Source of the DNA: Caldisphaera lagunensis DSM 15908
Lineage (GTDB): Archaea > Thermoproteota > Thermoprotei_A > Sulfolobales > Acidilobaceae
Direction: 5' to 3'
DNA length: 64,000 bases
NCBI RefSeq assembly: GCF_000317795.1
Contig: NC_019791.1
Span: 62,001 to 126,000 of the forward strand
Each line of letters opens with the position of its first letter. The stretch's first letter is position 1. Of the stretch, positions 27,228-37,793 are shown in pieces. The translations under genes and the position numbers were made by a program. The notes under the pieces were generated by a model. The model ran no database searches. It was not told the origin of the DNA and worked only from the letters and a program-made list of their open reading frames with translations.

Positions 27228-28134
27228 TTCTTATCACCTCAAATAATTCAGGTTCAAATTCCATGGCCCTTTGAATTCTTGCATACAAATATTTGTCTAA
27301 GGCATCCCAAGATTTTAATAATGTTACTTTTATGTTAATCTTTGTTAAATAATCCTGAGAATAATTATCAATAAGTCTTAAAGCTTCTCCAGCATGGCCT
27401 TCATCAGCTTCATAACCTTCTCTTAAAAAGTTCTTTACATGTTCATTATATTGATTTGATGATAAGATATTTGGGTTAAAATAATGTATTTTTGCCCCAT
27501 ATTTCAAATTTGTTTTATCAGCAGCTAGTTCCAAGCTATGCATTGCAGCCATTGTTTCTACCCATGGTCTTGTTTCTGCTATATTTCTCCACGTCGATAT
27601 CGCTTCTTTTGTTGAAGGCAATGGTTCATATGAAAGTATCTTCTCCCTCGAAAGTCCTAGGCTTTCACCCATTTTTATTAGTAATTCATAATGGGAAGGC
27701 TTTCCATTATATCCTATGTATTCTGTTGCTATGTTTTCTAGTTCATATCTAATCACATCTTCTTTATCTGTATTATAAATTATCTTAGATAAAACCTTAA
27801 CCCAATTTTGCAAGAAATGTCTGTGTTCAATTACATATCCTAATAGTAATCCTCTAGTAGGATTTTGCATTAATATCATAAAAAGGTGAGGATTTTTTCC
27901 ATAAAATTTTTCTATAAACCTATATCTAATCCATTCAGGAAGTGATTTTGGTTCATCAAAATAATTCCTTAACCTATTGGATAATTCTTCCTTGCTTAAT
28001 TTATTTTTGCTTACAAATCTATTTAACCACATTATGTGATCTGGATCACTCTTTTCATTTGCCATAAAATAAATATGATCAGATATTTCATCCCACGAAC
28101 GGCTTTCGATCCTACAAATTGGGCATATAGGCAT
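27211..28134 (-). CDS. Heme-oxygenase-like (TenA/PqqC/CADD-type) protein with N-terminal zinc-finger-like motif
   Basis: 307 residues. The N-terminus has CPIC (Cys4, Cys7) followed by His20 and His33, a CxxC...H...H pattern that could bind zinc. The rest is helical, with carboxylate/His pairs spaced as in heme-oxygenase-like diiron oxidases: EHRHF near 104-108, an Asn-Ile-Ala-Thr-Glu-Tyr helix near 134-139 with His148, METMAAMH-like [11 protein letters not shown] near 192-202, and DEGHAGEA near 244-251. This group includes TenA, PqqC and CADD; some members bind two metal ions and oxidise small molecules. The start ATG 28134 is preceded by a TTGGGATA-type site. The substrate is unknown. Confidence 0.7.
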   Translation of the reverse strand: MPICPICRIESRSWDEISDHIYFMANEKSDPDHIMWLNRFVSKNKLSKEELSNRLRNYFDEPKSLPEWIRYRFIEKFYGKNPHLFMILMQNPTRGLLLGYVIEHRHFLQNWVKVLSKIIYNTDKEDVIRYELENIATEYIGYNGKPSHYELLIKMGESLGLSREKILSYEPLPSTKEAISTWRNIAETRPWVETMAAMHSLELAADKTNLKYGAKIHYFNPNILSSNQYNEHVKNFLREGYEADEGHAGEALRLIDNYSQDYLTKINIKVTLLKSWDALDKYLYARIQRAMEFEPELFEVIRSESYS

Positions 28135-28259
28135 GCTTATCCCAATAAAGCTATGGATACAAAATTTTTAAATACTAGTATTTACATTAAAAATTAAATA
28201 AAATTTTTATTAGAATAAATATAAAAGGATAAAAAATAATTAATATTATTGGGGATAAT

Positions 28260-28856
28260 ATGAATAAAAGAACAATAAAAAAATTAATTATTTTATTTTC
28301 AATATTGGCCATCCTATCTTCATGGGTTACTATTTTTACTTCTATTTCATTTAACCCATGGTTTAAGATTAATAAAAATGCATTTAGCGATCTAGGAGGT
28401 GGTTCTTATATAAATGGTCACCCACCTCCAATGTTTCCTTTTATTTATAATGTTGGTATGATTATAACAGGTTCACTAATATTCATTTTTAGCATTTTTA
28501 TAGCTTTTTATTCAAGAAACGTGATAGAGGCAATAGGCGGTTCATATTTTTCTTTATCTGGAATATTTCTCATTTTAATAGGAATTTATCATGAAGGCAC
28601 ATATCCTCATATTTTCGTTTCATTATGGTTTTTTATTTTAGCATCTATTTCCATCTTTATCCTAGGAATTTCTCTTATTAAAATTTATAGAAATAGGGGT
28701 CTATTTTTGACAATATTTCCCATATTGGCATGGATATTTTCATATTTTATTCCATTCTCCTCTACTGCTGAAACCGAACTATATGGTATCTTGGCTATAG
28801 AAATTTCTGTGTTATTGTATATATCAACATTATGGATTAAATTAATTTTAAAATAA
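28260..28856 (+). CDS. DUF998 family membrane protein
   Basis: 198 residues with about six membrane segments. The family's extracellular loop motif is visible early: NPWFKINKNAFSDLGGG. The function of DUF998 is not known. The GGGGATA before ATG 28260 is a good ribosome-binding site. It is followed 60 bases later by the peroxiredoxin gene on the same strand. Confidence 0.8.
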   Translation: MNKRTIKKLIILFSILAILSSWVTIFTSISFNPWFKINKNAFSDLGGGSYINGHPPPMFPFIYNVGMIITGSLIFIFSIFIAFYSRNVIEAIGGSYFSLSGIFLILIGIYHEGTYPHIFVSLWFFILASISIFILGISLIKIYRNRGLFLTIFPILAWIFSYFIPFSSTAETELYGILAIEISVLLYISTLWIKLILK

Positions 28857-28917
28857 AATATAAAAATATATATTTTTTCTTATTATTTTCCATAGATTAA
28901 ATAAATTGGTGATAATA

Positions 28918-29406
28918 ATGGCAGAATTGAATTTGGGAGAAAATTTTCTTGATTTCTCTCTGTATAATACAGATTTAAAAGAAGTAAAACTAAGCGATTA
29001 CATAAATCAAGGAAAGCCTGTTGTTTTATTATTTTTCCCAGGAGCTTTTACAAGTGTTTGTACAAAAGAGTTATGTACATTTAGGGATAAAATGTCATTG
29101 TTAAATAAGGCAAATGCTGTTGTATTTGGAATCAGTGTTGATAGTCCTTTCTCTTTAGCTAAATTTAAGGCTGAGAATAAATTAAACTTCGATTTGTTAA
29201 GCGATTATAATAGGGAAGTCATAAAATTATACAATGTTTATCATGAGGATTTAAGTATGATAGGATTACCTAAATTAAAGGAAGCATCAAAAAGGGCTGT
29301 ATTTATTTTCGATAAAAAAGGAAAACTTGCATATAAATGGGTTTCAGATCATCCAGGTAAAGAGCCAGATTATGATAAGGTTGTAGAAATTGTAAATAGC
29401 TTATAA
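28918..29406 (+). CDS. Peroxiredoxin (AhpC/TSA, BCP-like)
   Basis: 162 residues from ATG 28918, which has GGTGAT five bases upstream (the frame extends to TTG 28906). The peroxidatic Cys is in the motif FFPGAFTSVCTKELCTF, and a second Cys four residues later (ELC) could serve as resolving partner, as in BCP-type enzymes. It reduces peroxides in the cytoplasm using a thioredoxin-like donor. A T-rich run (29410-29429) after the stop is a likely terminator. Confidence 0.92.
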   Translation: MAELNLGENFLDFSLYNTDLKEVKLSDYINQGKPVVLLFFPGAFTSVCTKELCTFRDKMSLLNKANAVVFGISVDSPFSLAKFKAENKLNFDLLSDYNREVIKLYNVYHEDLSMIGLPKLKEASKRAVFIFDKKGKLAYKWVSDHPGKEPDYDKVVEIVNSL

Positions 29407-29409
29407 CAA

Positions 29410-29429
29410 ACTCTTTTATTTCTTTTTTA
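29410..29429 (+). terminator. T-rich terminator after the peroxiredoxin gene
   Basis: Two T tracts (T4 and T6) within 20 bases after the stop. Confidence 0.45.
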
Positions 29430-29613
29430 GATCTTGCGGGAACATAAAGTAATTAATTATAAAAATGAATTTTTTAAAAAAAAAGAAAATTTTTAAAATA
29501 ATTTTATGATGTTTATCACATAATATTTAATCATAATCATTTGATATATAAATATGTAATATTGAGTAAAGTATTTATTTCTTTGGATACAATAATATTT
29601 TAAGGTGGGATTG

Positions 29614-31107
29614 TTGTACACCTTTGAGTATATATTGAGAAGAGCATCCCAATTATTTCCTGATCAAGAAATTATAGATGTTAATGGAAGGAAAACATAT
29701 AAAGAAACATATAAAGAAACTTTGAATTTAATAACATATTTAAAGTCATTAGGAATAAAAAGAGGAGACGTTGTATCTATTATTGGCTTAAACAACATAA
29801 AATTTTTTGAGTTAATTTATGCGATAACTACAATAGGGGGTATCGCTTATCCAATAAATATTAGATTGCCCCCAGATCAATTGATATATACTTTAAATAA
29901 ATCAAGTTCTAGGTATTTCATATATGAAAATATATTTAAAGAATTAGCTGATTTGGTTAAATCAAAAATAAATATTGAGACAGTATCTTTTAATGAATTA
30001 AAGTTTAATCTTGGAGAGGGGAAACCGGTAAGCAATAAAAATGATGATGCAATAATTTTATTTACAAGCGGTACTACTGGATTACCAAAAGCTGTTCTAT
30101 ATAATCAAGAAAAAATGATAAACGGTGCATTATCTATATTAAATCAATTAACGTATTATAATGCGCCAGCCAAACTAAGCCAAAACGATGTTATGTTTCC
30201 ACAGATACCAATTTATCATATATTATCTTGGGGATCTTTAATTATAGCTCCATTGATTGGAGCTAAATTGATATATGGAGGAAAATTCGATCCCAAAATC
30301 GCAATAGAAATTATTGAGAAAGAAAATGTAACCTGGATAAGCGTTGTTCCAACAATGATGCAAATGCTTTTAGATACCGGATTAAGTAAAAGAGGACTAA
30401 AGGTTTTGATAGGTGGTAGTCCAATACCAGATGGATTAGTAAAGAAAATGAAAGACCTTGATATTCATTTTTCTGCAATCTATGGAGGAACTGATATGTT
30501 AGCTGCCTCAATAACAATAGAAACAAAACATGTAAAGAATGGTATATTAGATTATCATAAAGTCACTCATCCCGTTCCTATGGCCGAATTTTATATAGAT
30601 TCTAAATCACAAAATCAACCGGGAGAAATATGGTTTAGAGCTCCATGGATGCCTAATGGATATTACAATGACAAAGAAAAAACTATGGAATCTTTTACGC
30701 CTGATGGCTGGTTTAAAACAGGGGATATTGGATATATAGCAGAAGATGGAGGGTTAATTGTATTAGATAGGGTAAAGGATATAATAAAGAGCGGAGGAGA
30801 ATGGATACCATCAAGCGTTTTGGAAGCATCTATTTCGGAATTACCATTTATTTCTTTAGTTGCTGTCATTGCGAAAAAGGATGAAAAGTGGGGAGAAAGG
30901 CCAATAGCTGTTGTAAAATTATCTAAAGAAACTCAAAATGCAAAAGAGTTAATATATGAACATTTAAGAAAATATGTAAATGAAGGTAAATTGAGCAAAT
31001 TCTGGTTGCCAGATGATATTATTATAGTAAATGATATACCATTAACTGGAACAGGTAAAATAGATAAGAAGAATTTAAAGGAAATCCTAAAAAATTATAA
31101 TAAATGA
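29614..31107 (+). CDS. AMP-forming acyl-CoA synthetase
   Basis: About 497 residues. All adenylation motifs are present: P-loop LFTSGTTGLPKA, YGGTDM (A5 position), GWFKTGDIGYI (A7), DRVKDIIKSGGEWI (A8) and the catalytic Lys in TGTGKIDKK (A10). It activates a carboxylic acid (fatty, branched or aryl acid; not resolvable) to acyl-CoA. The frame opens at GTG 29605, which is within GGTGG; TTG 29614 has the right spacing. The acyl-CoA dehydrogenase that follows after ~55 bases probably uses its product. Confidence 0.92.
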   Translation: MYTFEYILRRASQLFPDQEIIDVNGRKTYKETYKETLNLITYLKSLGIKRGDVVSIIGLNNIKFFELIYAITTIGGIAYPINIRLPPDQLIYTLNKSSSRYFIYENIFKELADLVKSKINIETVSFNELKFNLGEGKPVSNKNDDAIILFTSGTTGLPKAVLYNQEKMINGALSILNQLTYYNAPAKLSQNDVMFPQIPIYHILSWGSLIIAPLIGAKLIYGGKFDPKIAIEIIEKENVTWISVVPTMMQMLLDTGLSKRGLKVLIGGSPIPDGLVKKMKDLDIHFSAIYGGTDMLAASITIETKHVKNGILDYHKVTHPVPMAEFYIDSKSQNQPGEIWFRAPWMPNGYYNDKEKTMESFTPDGWFKTGDIGYIAEDGGLIVLDRVKDIIKSGGEWIPSSVLEASISELPFISLVAVIAKKDEKWGERPIAVVKLSKETQNAKELIYEHLRKYVNEGKLSKFWLPDDIIIVNDIPLTGTGKIDKKNLKEILKNYNK

Positions 31108-31161
31108 TTCATTGAAAAGATAATTAAGCCAGAAATATAATAGTAAAAATGGTGTGGGAAT

Positions 31162-32799
31162 ATGCCATTAAGGGGTTTAGAAAATATATCTTATGCTTAT
31201 GGTTTAAATCATTATACTCTAGATAAACCTTTGAAGGATTTGCTTAAAATTTATACTAAATCAAGAAATGATTTTACTGAATTAGGAAAATTTGTTGGAA
31301 AAGAAGTTTATGAATCCACATATAGAGTTGACTTGGAAAGTCTGCCAAGATTAATTTATTGGGGGACAAATGGAGAAAGGGTTGATTATACATGGATTGA
31401 TCCCTATGAAAGGTTTATTGTTAATGAACTAATTATGAAATATGGTGTAAACAGATATCCATTTGATAATGGGACTTGGCATGATCATTATGCAGGCATT
31501 TATTTGATTGGTGATCCTGGATTATCATGTATATTAACAATAACAATACAAACAGCTTATGCATTAAATAAATATGCCGATGGAGAATTAAGGAATAGAT
31601 ATAAAAAATTAGTTGGTTTAGATAAAGATTTGGAATTAGGTGCTACATGGTTTACTGAAACGCAAGGAGGAAGTGATTTAGGAGCAAACACGACTGTAGC
31701 AAAAAAGATTAAAGAAAATACATATCTGCTAAATGGTTATAAGTATTTCTCAAGTGGTGCTGGTATTGCTGATGTATCTTTAGTTTCTGCAAGGCCTGAA
31801 AATGGAAAAGAAGGTGCTAAAGGATTAGCATTATATTTATTGCCAAGATATAATACCAAAGGAGAACTGAATTATTATATTAGAAGACTAAAATACAAGA
31901 GTGGGACAAATTCTGTTCCTACTGGGGAGGTTGAATTAATAAATTCTGAAGCGGAATTAGTGGGAAAAGAGAATGAAGGAATTTATTACATAATGGAGGA
32001 TTTAACAGTATCAAGGTTAGCTAATGCAATTGGTGCAATGGGAACAGCTAGGAAGGCATATTTTGAGGCTCTAGGATTTTCAAAAGATAGAAAAGCTTTT
32101 GGAAAGAAAATAATTGAGCATCCATTGATGATTAGAGATCTAATTGATATGGAAGTATCAATAGAAGGAGGCTTAGCCTTAGCTTATAAAGCAATAAATG
32201 AGTTCCAAAATTCAATAAATTCAAGACCTCCTTATACAAAGGAATATCACTACGCTAGATTTTTAACACATATTGCTAAGAATGTAACTGCAGAATTATC
32301 AGCTAAGGTAACACAATTAGCTATGGAAGCATTTGGAGGAATTGGTTTCTTAACTGAATATCCAATAGAAAGGTGGCATAGAGAGGCGTTAATTACACCT
32401 ATTTGGGAAGGGACTAGTAATATACAGGCATTAGATATGCTAGAAAGTATGGTAAAGAAAAGAGCACATGAAGTTTATTTAGAAGATCTAAAGAGCCTTG
32501 TAAATGAGACATACGATAAAGAATTTAGCAAAAAATTATATGATAAAACTAATGAGATAATGAAATGGTTTTCCTCATTATCTCCAACAGAAGCTGAATT
32601 CAATTCAAAGGATTTCTTAAGACAGCAAGGACATATATTAGCAAGTATTTTGCTAAACAGCCTAGCATATCATACAGGAGATGAAATTTATGATGTTGTT
32701 TCTAAACAATATTATAAACTGTATGTGGAAAGAAAAGAGCTTGATTTAATTAACAAATACGATGAAATAATCTCAATACATGGTTTATATGAATTATAA
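31162..32799 (+). CDS. AidB-like acyl-CoA dehydrogenase
   Basis: 545 residues, longer than ordinary acyl-CoA dehydrogenases (~380-400) and matching the AidB branch. FAD-binding motifs TWFTETQGGSDLGANTT and GYKYFSSGAG are present, with AFGGIGFLTEYPIERWHREA and PIWEGTSNIQALDML in the C-terminal domain, as in AidB. AidB itself protects DNA during alkylation stress and has weak isovaleryl-CoA dehydrogenase activity. Here the adjoining acyl-CoA synthetase suggests real acyl-CoA oxidation. The ATG at 31182-frame start (31162) has GGTGTGGG upstream. Confidence 0.85.
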   Translation: MPLRGLENISYAYGLNHYTLDKPLKDLLKIYTKSRNDFTELGKFVGKEVYESTYRVDLESLPRLIYWGTNGERVDYTWIDPYERFIVNELIMKYGVNRYPFDNGTWHDHYAGIYLIGDPGLSCILTITIQTAYALNKYADGELRNRYKKLVGLDKDLELGATWFTETQGGSDLGANTTVAKKIKENTYLLNGYKYFSSGAGIADVSLVSARPENGKEGAKGLALYLLPRYNTKGELNYYIRRLKYKSGTNSVPTGEVELINSEAELVGKENEGIYYIMEDLTVSRLANAIGAMGTARKAYFEALGFSKDRKAFGKKIIEHPLMIRDLIDMEVSIEGGLALAYKAINEFQNSINSRPPYTKEYHYARFLTHIAKNVTAELSAKVTQLAMEAFGGIGFLTEYPIERWHREALITPIWEGTSNIQALDMLESMVKKRAHEVYLEDLKSLVNETYDKEFSKKLYDKTNEIMKWFSSLSPTEAEFNSKDFLRQQGHILASILLNSLAYHTGDEIYDVVSKQYYKLYVERKELDLINKYDEIISIHGLYEL

Positions 32800-32986
32800 C
32801 TTAATTAGATAATAAATACTATGAAAAACAATAAAAACAATTTTAACTTTTATTTTATTATTTCTTAATAAGCATTATTGGGCTTGAATTATATATTATC
32901 TCATAAATTTTAAGCCTATAGATCAATTTTATTTTTATAATTATAAAGGTATTGATAGATTTTAAAATGTAAACTTGTTTAATGAA

Positions 32987-33715
32987 TCATAATAATTCTC
33001 TTATAATAAGAGGATTTTTCATTAAAGTAGTTCCAATTAAAAATCCATTAGCTCCATTGTCTTTTAATTTCAAAATATCTTCTTTACTTTTAATTCCACT
33101 TTCTGCTATTTTTATATAATCTCCCTTTATGTTTCTCAGCAACTTTATTGTATTATCTAAACTGACATTTAAGGTAAATAAGTTTCTAGAATTTATTCCC
33201 AATAGATCAAACTTAAAGCTCTTTATTTTTTCAAATTCTTCATATGTATGTATTTCAACTAATGTTTCTAGTCTATAAGATCTTGCATAGTTAATTAATT
33301 GATCTAATAGATCTTCATTTAAAATCGAAGCAATTAATAAAATTGCATCAGCCCCAATTCTAAAAGCATTATCTATTTGGTCTTTTGTTACAATAAAATC
33401 CTTCATTAATATGGGCTTGTTTGTAATCTCTGAAATAGATTCCAAAATTTCATAAGAGCCTCCAAAATATTTTTCTTCCGTTAAAACACTAAAGCCTGCA
33501 ACGTAATTTTCTAAAAAATTTATGTAATTATGATAATCTTTATCAGAAATAAATCCCGAAGGAGATTTTCTTTTATATTCAGCTATTATTGGTGTTACCC
33601 CTTTTTGTTGTAAATTTATAAGCGATTCTTTCAAAGAATTTATTTTCTTCTTCCTTTCATTTTTAACTTTTATTCTATTCTTTGAATTTTCAATTACTTC
33701 TTCTAGCCAATTCAT
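32987..33715 (-). CDS. trpC: Indole-3-glycerol phosphate synthase
   Basis: 242 residues, TIM barrel. The catalytic start [14 protein letters not shown] (residues 41-54), LMKDFIV, GINSRNL, and the phosphate-binding ends IAESGIKS and GFLIGTTLM are all intact. It converts CdRP to indole-3-glycerol phosphate. Last gene of the trp operon, sharing one base with the trpG stop. Confidence 0.96.
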
Positions 33716-34299
33716 TATTTCACCTCCAAGAAGTTCTTTATTATTTGTTTCCCATAAGCTGTTCCAATGCTTTCTGGATGGAATTGAACCCCAAATATTG
33801 GGTACTTTTCATGATGTATTGCCATTATCTCCTTATCTTCATCAGAAATCGCATCAATTATTAATGGTTTCTTAACTTCATCTATTACCAAGCTATGATA
33901 TCTTGTTCCATATATTTCTTTAGGAATTCCTTTAAATATTTGGGAATCATTGTTTATTATATTTATTTTGCTTATCTTTCCATGATAAATTTTCCTCGCA
34001 TTTCTTATTATAGAATTAAAAACATAGCCAATAATTTGGTGGCCTAAACAAACACCCAAAATTGGTATTTTATTTCCGAATTCTCTAATTATATCATCAG
34101 ATATACCAATGTCTTCCTTTATTAAAGGACTACCTGGGCCTGGGGATATAATTATTCTATCTGGATTAATTTTTTCTATGCTTTCTAATTTTATTTCATC
34201 ATTCCTTAAAACTATTGGTCTGCTCCCCAATTCTGCAACATATTGGTAAATATTATAAACAAAGCTATCATAATTATCAATAATAAGCGTTAGATCCAT
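33715..34299 (-). CDS. trpG: Anthranilate synthase, glutamine amidotransferase subunit
   Basis: 194 residues, class I glutamine amidotransferase. The nucleophile Cys84 sits in [11 protein letters not shown], and the His/Glu partners in FHPESIGT (173-180). It supplies ammonia from glutamine to TrpE. It shares one base with trpE at 34299. Confidence 0.96.
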
Positions 34300-35471
34300 T
34301 ATTTATCACCTATTGCTTCTTTTAATGCCATTAATTTGTACTCTGTTTCAAAAAATTCGTTTTCTGGTATAGAATCATAAACTATTCCAGCACCTGCTTG
34401 AATTCTCATAATCTCTTTATTTATTAGAGCAGTCCTAATGGTAATAGCAAATTCTCCTTCATTTTTATTATAATATCCAACAATACCAGCATAAGGCCCT
34501 CTTTTATATCTTTCTAAATCTTCTATCAAATTCATTGCAAAAACCTTTGGTGCCCCAGAAACTGTACCTGCAGGAAACATTGCCTTAATTATATCTTTTA
34601 ATCCCTTTCTTTTATCTAATTTGCCTACAACTTCTGAAACAATATGTTGTACGTGGCTATATTTTTCTATATAGAATGATTTTAAAACTTCAACAGATCC
34701 TGGTATTGATATTTTACCTAAATCATTTCTTGCTAAATCCAGCAGCATTAAATGTTCAGCTCTATCTTTTTCAGAATTTAATAACTCAAATTCTAATTTT
34801 TTATCCTCTTCTTCACTTTTACCTCTTGGTCTTGTTCCTGCTATAGGATATGTTTTTACATTATTGTCATATTTAAACAAGAGCTCAGGGCTTGATCCGA
34901 TTAGAATCCTATCGTGAAACTTTATGTAAAAATTATATGGTGAAGGACTTATTTTTCTTAACTTTATGTAAATTTCGATAGGATCACCATGTAATAAATA
35001 CCTATAAAACCTTGATAGTACAACTTGAAATGCATAACCTTTATGTATATAATCTAATATTTTCCTTACCCCTTGCTCATATAATTCCTTATCAAGTGAT
35101 TGATCGTAAAATTTTGTTGAAACATTTTCTGAATTAATTTCTTTCCTAAATTCATTATTAATATCATTAATGATTATTTGGTTTTCAGGTATAAAAAATT
35201 CTGCATAGGGCCATTTTTCTGCTTCTTCATTAATATCTTTTACTTTTTCCCATAATTTCACAGAATCATAAGAAATATATCCTATTGCATATTCATTTCC
35301 TCTATTAAATTCTTCTAAATTATTTAAGAAGTTTTTATCGTTTCCTATAAAATAAGATTTTTTACCATAATAGATCCTTATTTCTCTTTTATTTGAATCC
35401 TCTAAAATTGCAAAGAAATCATTTTCGTTATTAATAAATCTCATCATATTTTCTAAGCTTTTATAATTCAT
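34299..35471 (-). CDS. trpE: Anthranilate synthase, chorismate-binding subunit
   Basis: 390 residues, short for TrpE, with a reduced N-terminal regulatory half, as in archaeal forms. Chorismate-binding motifs are present: [44 protein letters not shown] and [17 protein letters not shown]. It makes anthranilate from chorismate with TrpG. Feedback by tryptophan is common in this family but cannot be judged here. It overlaps trpF by 11 bases. Confidence 0.95.
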   Translation of the reverse strand: MNYKSLENMMRFINNENDFFAILEDSNKREIRIYYGKKSYFIGNDKNFLNNLEEFNRGNEYAIGYISYDSVKLWEKVKDINEEAEKWPYAEFFIPENQIIINDINNEFRKEINSENVSTKFYDQSLDKELYEQGVRKILDYIHKGYAFQVVLSRFYRYLLHGDPIEIYIKLRKISPSPYNFYIKFHDRILIGSSPELLFKYDNNVKTYPIAGTRPRGKSEEEDKKLEFELLNSEKDRAEHLMLLDLARNDLGKISIPGSVEVLKSFYIEKYSHVQHIVSEVVGKLDKRKGLKDIIKAMFPAGTVSGAPKVFAMNLIEDLERYKRGPYAGIVGYYNKNEGEFAITIRTALINKEIMRIQAGAGIVYDSIPENEFFETEYKLMALKEAIGDK

Positions 35472-36051
35472 TTTTTATCACCTTTAAAACAAATTCAACC
35501 TTTTCTTTACTTTTTTTACCAGTTGTCTCTTCAACTCCTCTTGATATATCAATAAATCCAGGTTCTAGTTTAACATAATCATAAATGTTGTTTATGTTAA
35601 TTCCTCCAGCAATTCCTGCTTCTTTATATTCTTCTAACATTGTTTTCAAGATATTAATGTTGGAAATTGTCTTATCAAAGGAGTCAATTAATACGAACTT
35701 TGTATATTTAATAGCCTTTTTAAGATAATTTATGTAGTCTAGCCTCGCGGGTACATATAAAATAACTTTTTTGTTTTCTATTGTTGATAGCATCTCAAGT
35801 TCCTCATCTTTTAATACTCTATGTATTTGAATGTATTCATTAGGAATTTTTTCTATTTCATCAATATTAATACTCGATTTTACTAATACTATTGGTATTT
35901 TTGATATATTAATAGCTTTTCTGATCTTTTCTAAATCAACATACCTAGGAGTATTTGGCTCATTGATCATTCCTATATAGTCAACTTTTAATTCATTGAG
36001 AAATTCAACGTCTTCTAAATATTTCACTCCACAGATCTTTAATTTAGTCAT
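35461..36051 (-). CDS. trpF: Phosphoribosylanthranilate isomerase
   Basis: 196 residues, small TIM barrel. The N-terminal KICGVKY motif with catalytic Cys7, the barrel strand VKLEPGFIDISRGVEE and AGGININNI are family features. It overlaps trpD by 8 bases. Confidence 0.94.
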   Translation of the reverse strand: MTKLKICGVKYLEDVEFLNELKVDYIGMINEPNTPRYVDLEKIRKAINISKIPIVLVKSSINIDEIEKIPNEYIQIHRVLKDEELEMLSTIENKKVILYVPARLDYINYLKKAIKYTKFVLIDSFDKTISNINILKTMLEEYKEAGIAGGININNIYDYVKLEPGFIDISRGVEETTGKKSKEKVEFVLKVIKNEL

Positions 36052-37084
36052 AGGCTCTCACCAAAATATTTTTCAATTTGTCTTGATTTCCATTAATTGA
36101 AACTAAATCAATAAGTCTTTGTGGTAATTTACTCAATAGTTCTCCAGAAACTTCATAGCCTTCATATAAGGAGTCTACTTCATTTATTAAGTATAATCCC
36201 ATAGAAGTATTTATTCTAATGAACTTTTCTGCAAATTCATCTTTTCCTATAGATGCTCTTATAGCCCTAATTGCTGATTCTTCTGGATTATTAACTGAAA
36301 CCTTATTTATGTTAAACCTTTCTATTTTAAAATCTTCTGGTGATAATTGGTATCTATCTTCTTTATCATTTTTAATCTCAATAACTGTAGTTTTTCCCAT
36401 AGGAGAAACTTCATCTAATCCTGGTTCGCCTGAAACTAATATTGCTCTCTTATACTTTAACTCCTTAACAGCATCTGCTAAAACATCTATATAATTATAG
36501 GGATAAACTCCTATTAAAATAGTATCAACATTAAAAGGATTAGATAATGGTCCTATTAAATTAAATATTGTCCTAATTCCTAGTTTCTTTCTTATTCCAG
36601 CTACATTTTTCATGCTTAAATGATATGCTTGAGCAAATAAGAAGACGAAATTTGTCTTCTCAAGCAATTCCTTAGCTTTGTTTACATCAATATTAATATT
36701 GTAACCTACTGTTTCTAAGAAATCAGCACTACCGCTTAAACTTGATGAAGCTCTATTGCCATGTTTTGCAACCTTGTATTTATTACTAATTAAAATTGAT
36801 GAAATTGTGCTTACATTTATTGTATTTAATCCATCTCCCCCAGTTCCTACAATATCAATAGCATCTCTATAATCAAAGCCTAAAGCATGCTTCCTTAATG
36901 ATCTAACAAAACCAACGATTTCATCAGAAGTTTCACCTTTCATTTTTAATGAAATTAGTATTGCTGAAGCTAATGACTCATCAATGTTTTTATCTAATAA
37001 CATATTTGCTAATTCTTCCGCTTCTTCTTGTGTTAAATTTTTTCTCTCAGCAATTAGCTTTAAGTATTCATTAGGTTTCATCAA
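36044..37084 (-). CDS. trpD: Anthranilate phosphoribosyltransferase
   Basis: 346 residues. The PRPP-binding loop VGTGGDGLNTINVST (79-93) and KHGNRASSSLSGSADFLE are intact, as is the later DEVSPMGKT. It joins anthranilate to PRPP. It overlaps trpA by 14 bases. Confidence 0.96.
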   Translation of the reverse strand: MMKPNEYLKLIAERKNLTQEEAEELANMLLDKNIDESLASAILISLKMKGETSDEIVGFVRSLRKHALGFDYRDAIDIVGTGGDGLNTINVSTISSILISNKYKVAKHGNRASSSLSGSADFLETVGYNINIDVNKAKELLEKTNFVFLFAQAYHLSMKNVAGIRKKLGIRTIFNLIGPLSNPFNVDTILIGVYPYNYIDVLADAVKELKYKRAILVSGEPGLDEVSPMGKTTVIEIKNDKEDRYQLSPEDFKIERFNINKVSVNNPEESAIRAIRASIGKDEFAEKFIRINTSMGLYLINEVDSLYEGYEVSGELLSKLPQRLIDLVSINGNQDKLKNILVRAYD

Positions 37085-37793
37085 GGATCCCCCTTAACTC
37101 TTTAACAAGGTTTAATGAAGAATCTAATCCTTCTGAATCAATTTTCTTTATAAAAGCTGTTCCAATCGCGATTCCATCAGCTCCAGCTTTAATGACGCTA
37201 TTTATATCTTCATTAGATAAACCAAAGCCAACAATTAGTTTGTTGCTAACCAAAGGTCTTACTCTTTTTACTAAAATGTCTGGAGATATTGGTATTGGAA
37301 TACCTGTTGTAGGTCTTATTCCATAATATAGGAAAAGGTCACTATATTCAGAAACTTCTTTTAAAATCTTATCTGGTACTGTTGGGGAAACAAATATTAC
37401 ATCGTTTAATTCATTTCTTTTAACGAATTCATGGTATTTTTTGTATTCCCCTATGTAATCTATTATTAAATCAGGCATTAATACTCCTGCAAAATTATAT
37501 TTCTTCATCATTTTTAAGAAATTTTCTAAATCATTTTCGTGGTCTTCCAAATATGTTAAGGCAAGTGTTGGTTTTCTTATAATATGGCTTAAATTTTTAA
37601 ATTCATTTTCTATGTTTATTTTATTAACTTTTTTATAGCTTGATTTTATTGTTGGGCCATCATATTTAGCGTTGTTTGTGGGTATACCTATTTCTAATAT
37701 GTCGCAACCCAAATTTTGGGATTTATCAATAAATTCTAGAAAAGTATCTGAATTTGGATATCCTAAAGTCATGTAGCAAACTAGGTATTTCAT
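37071..37793 (-). CDS. trpA: Tryptophan synthase alpha subunit
   Basis: 240 residues, slightly short of the bacterial ~265. The catalytic acids are in DILEIGIP (Glu34) and KYDGPTI (Asp45). GVLMPDLI, FVSPTVPD and VGFGLSN follow the barrel order. It releases indole from indole-3-glycerol phosphate and passes it to TrpB. It shares one base with trpB. Confidence 0.95.
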   Translation of the reverse strand: MKYLVCYMTLGYPNSDTFLEFIDKSQNLGCDILEIGIPTNNAKYDGPTIKSSYKKVNKINIENEFKNLSHIIRKPTLALTYLEDHENDLENFLKMMKKYNFAGVLMPDLIIDYIGEYKKYHEFVKRNELNDVIFVSPTVPDKILKEVSEYSDLFLYYGIRPTTGIPIPISPDILVKRVRPLVSNKLIVGFGLSNEDINSVIKAGADGIAIGTAFIKKIDSEGLDSSLNLVKELRGILDET

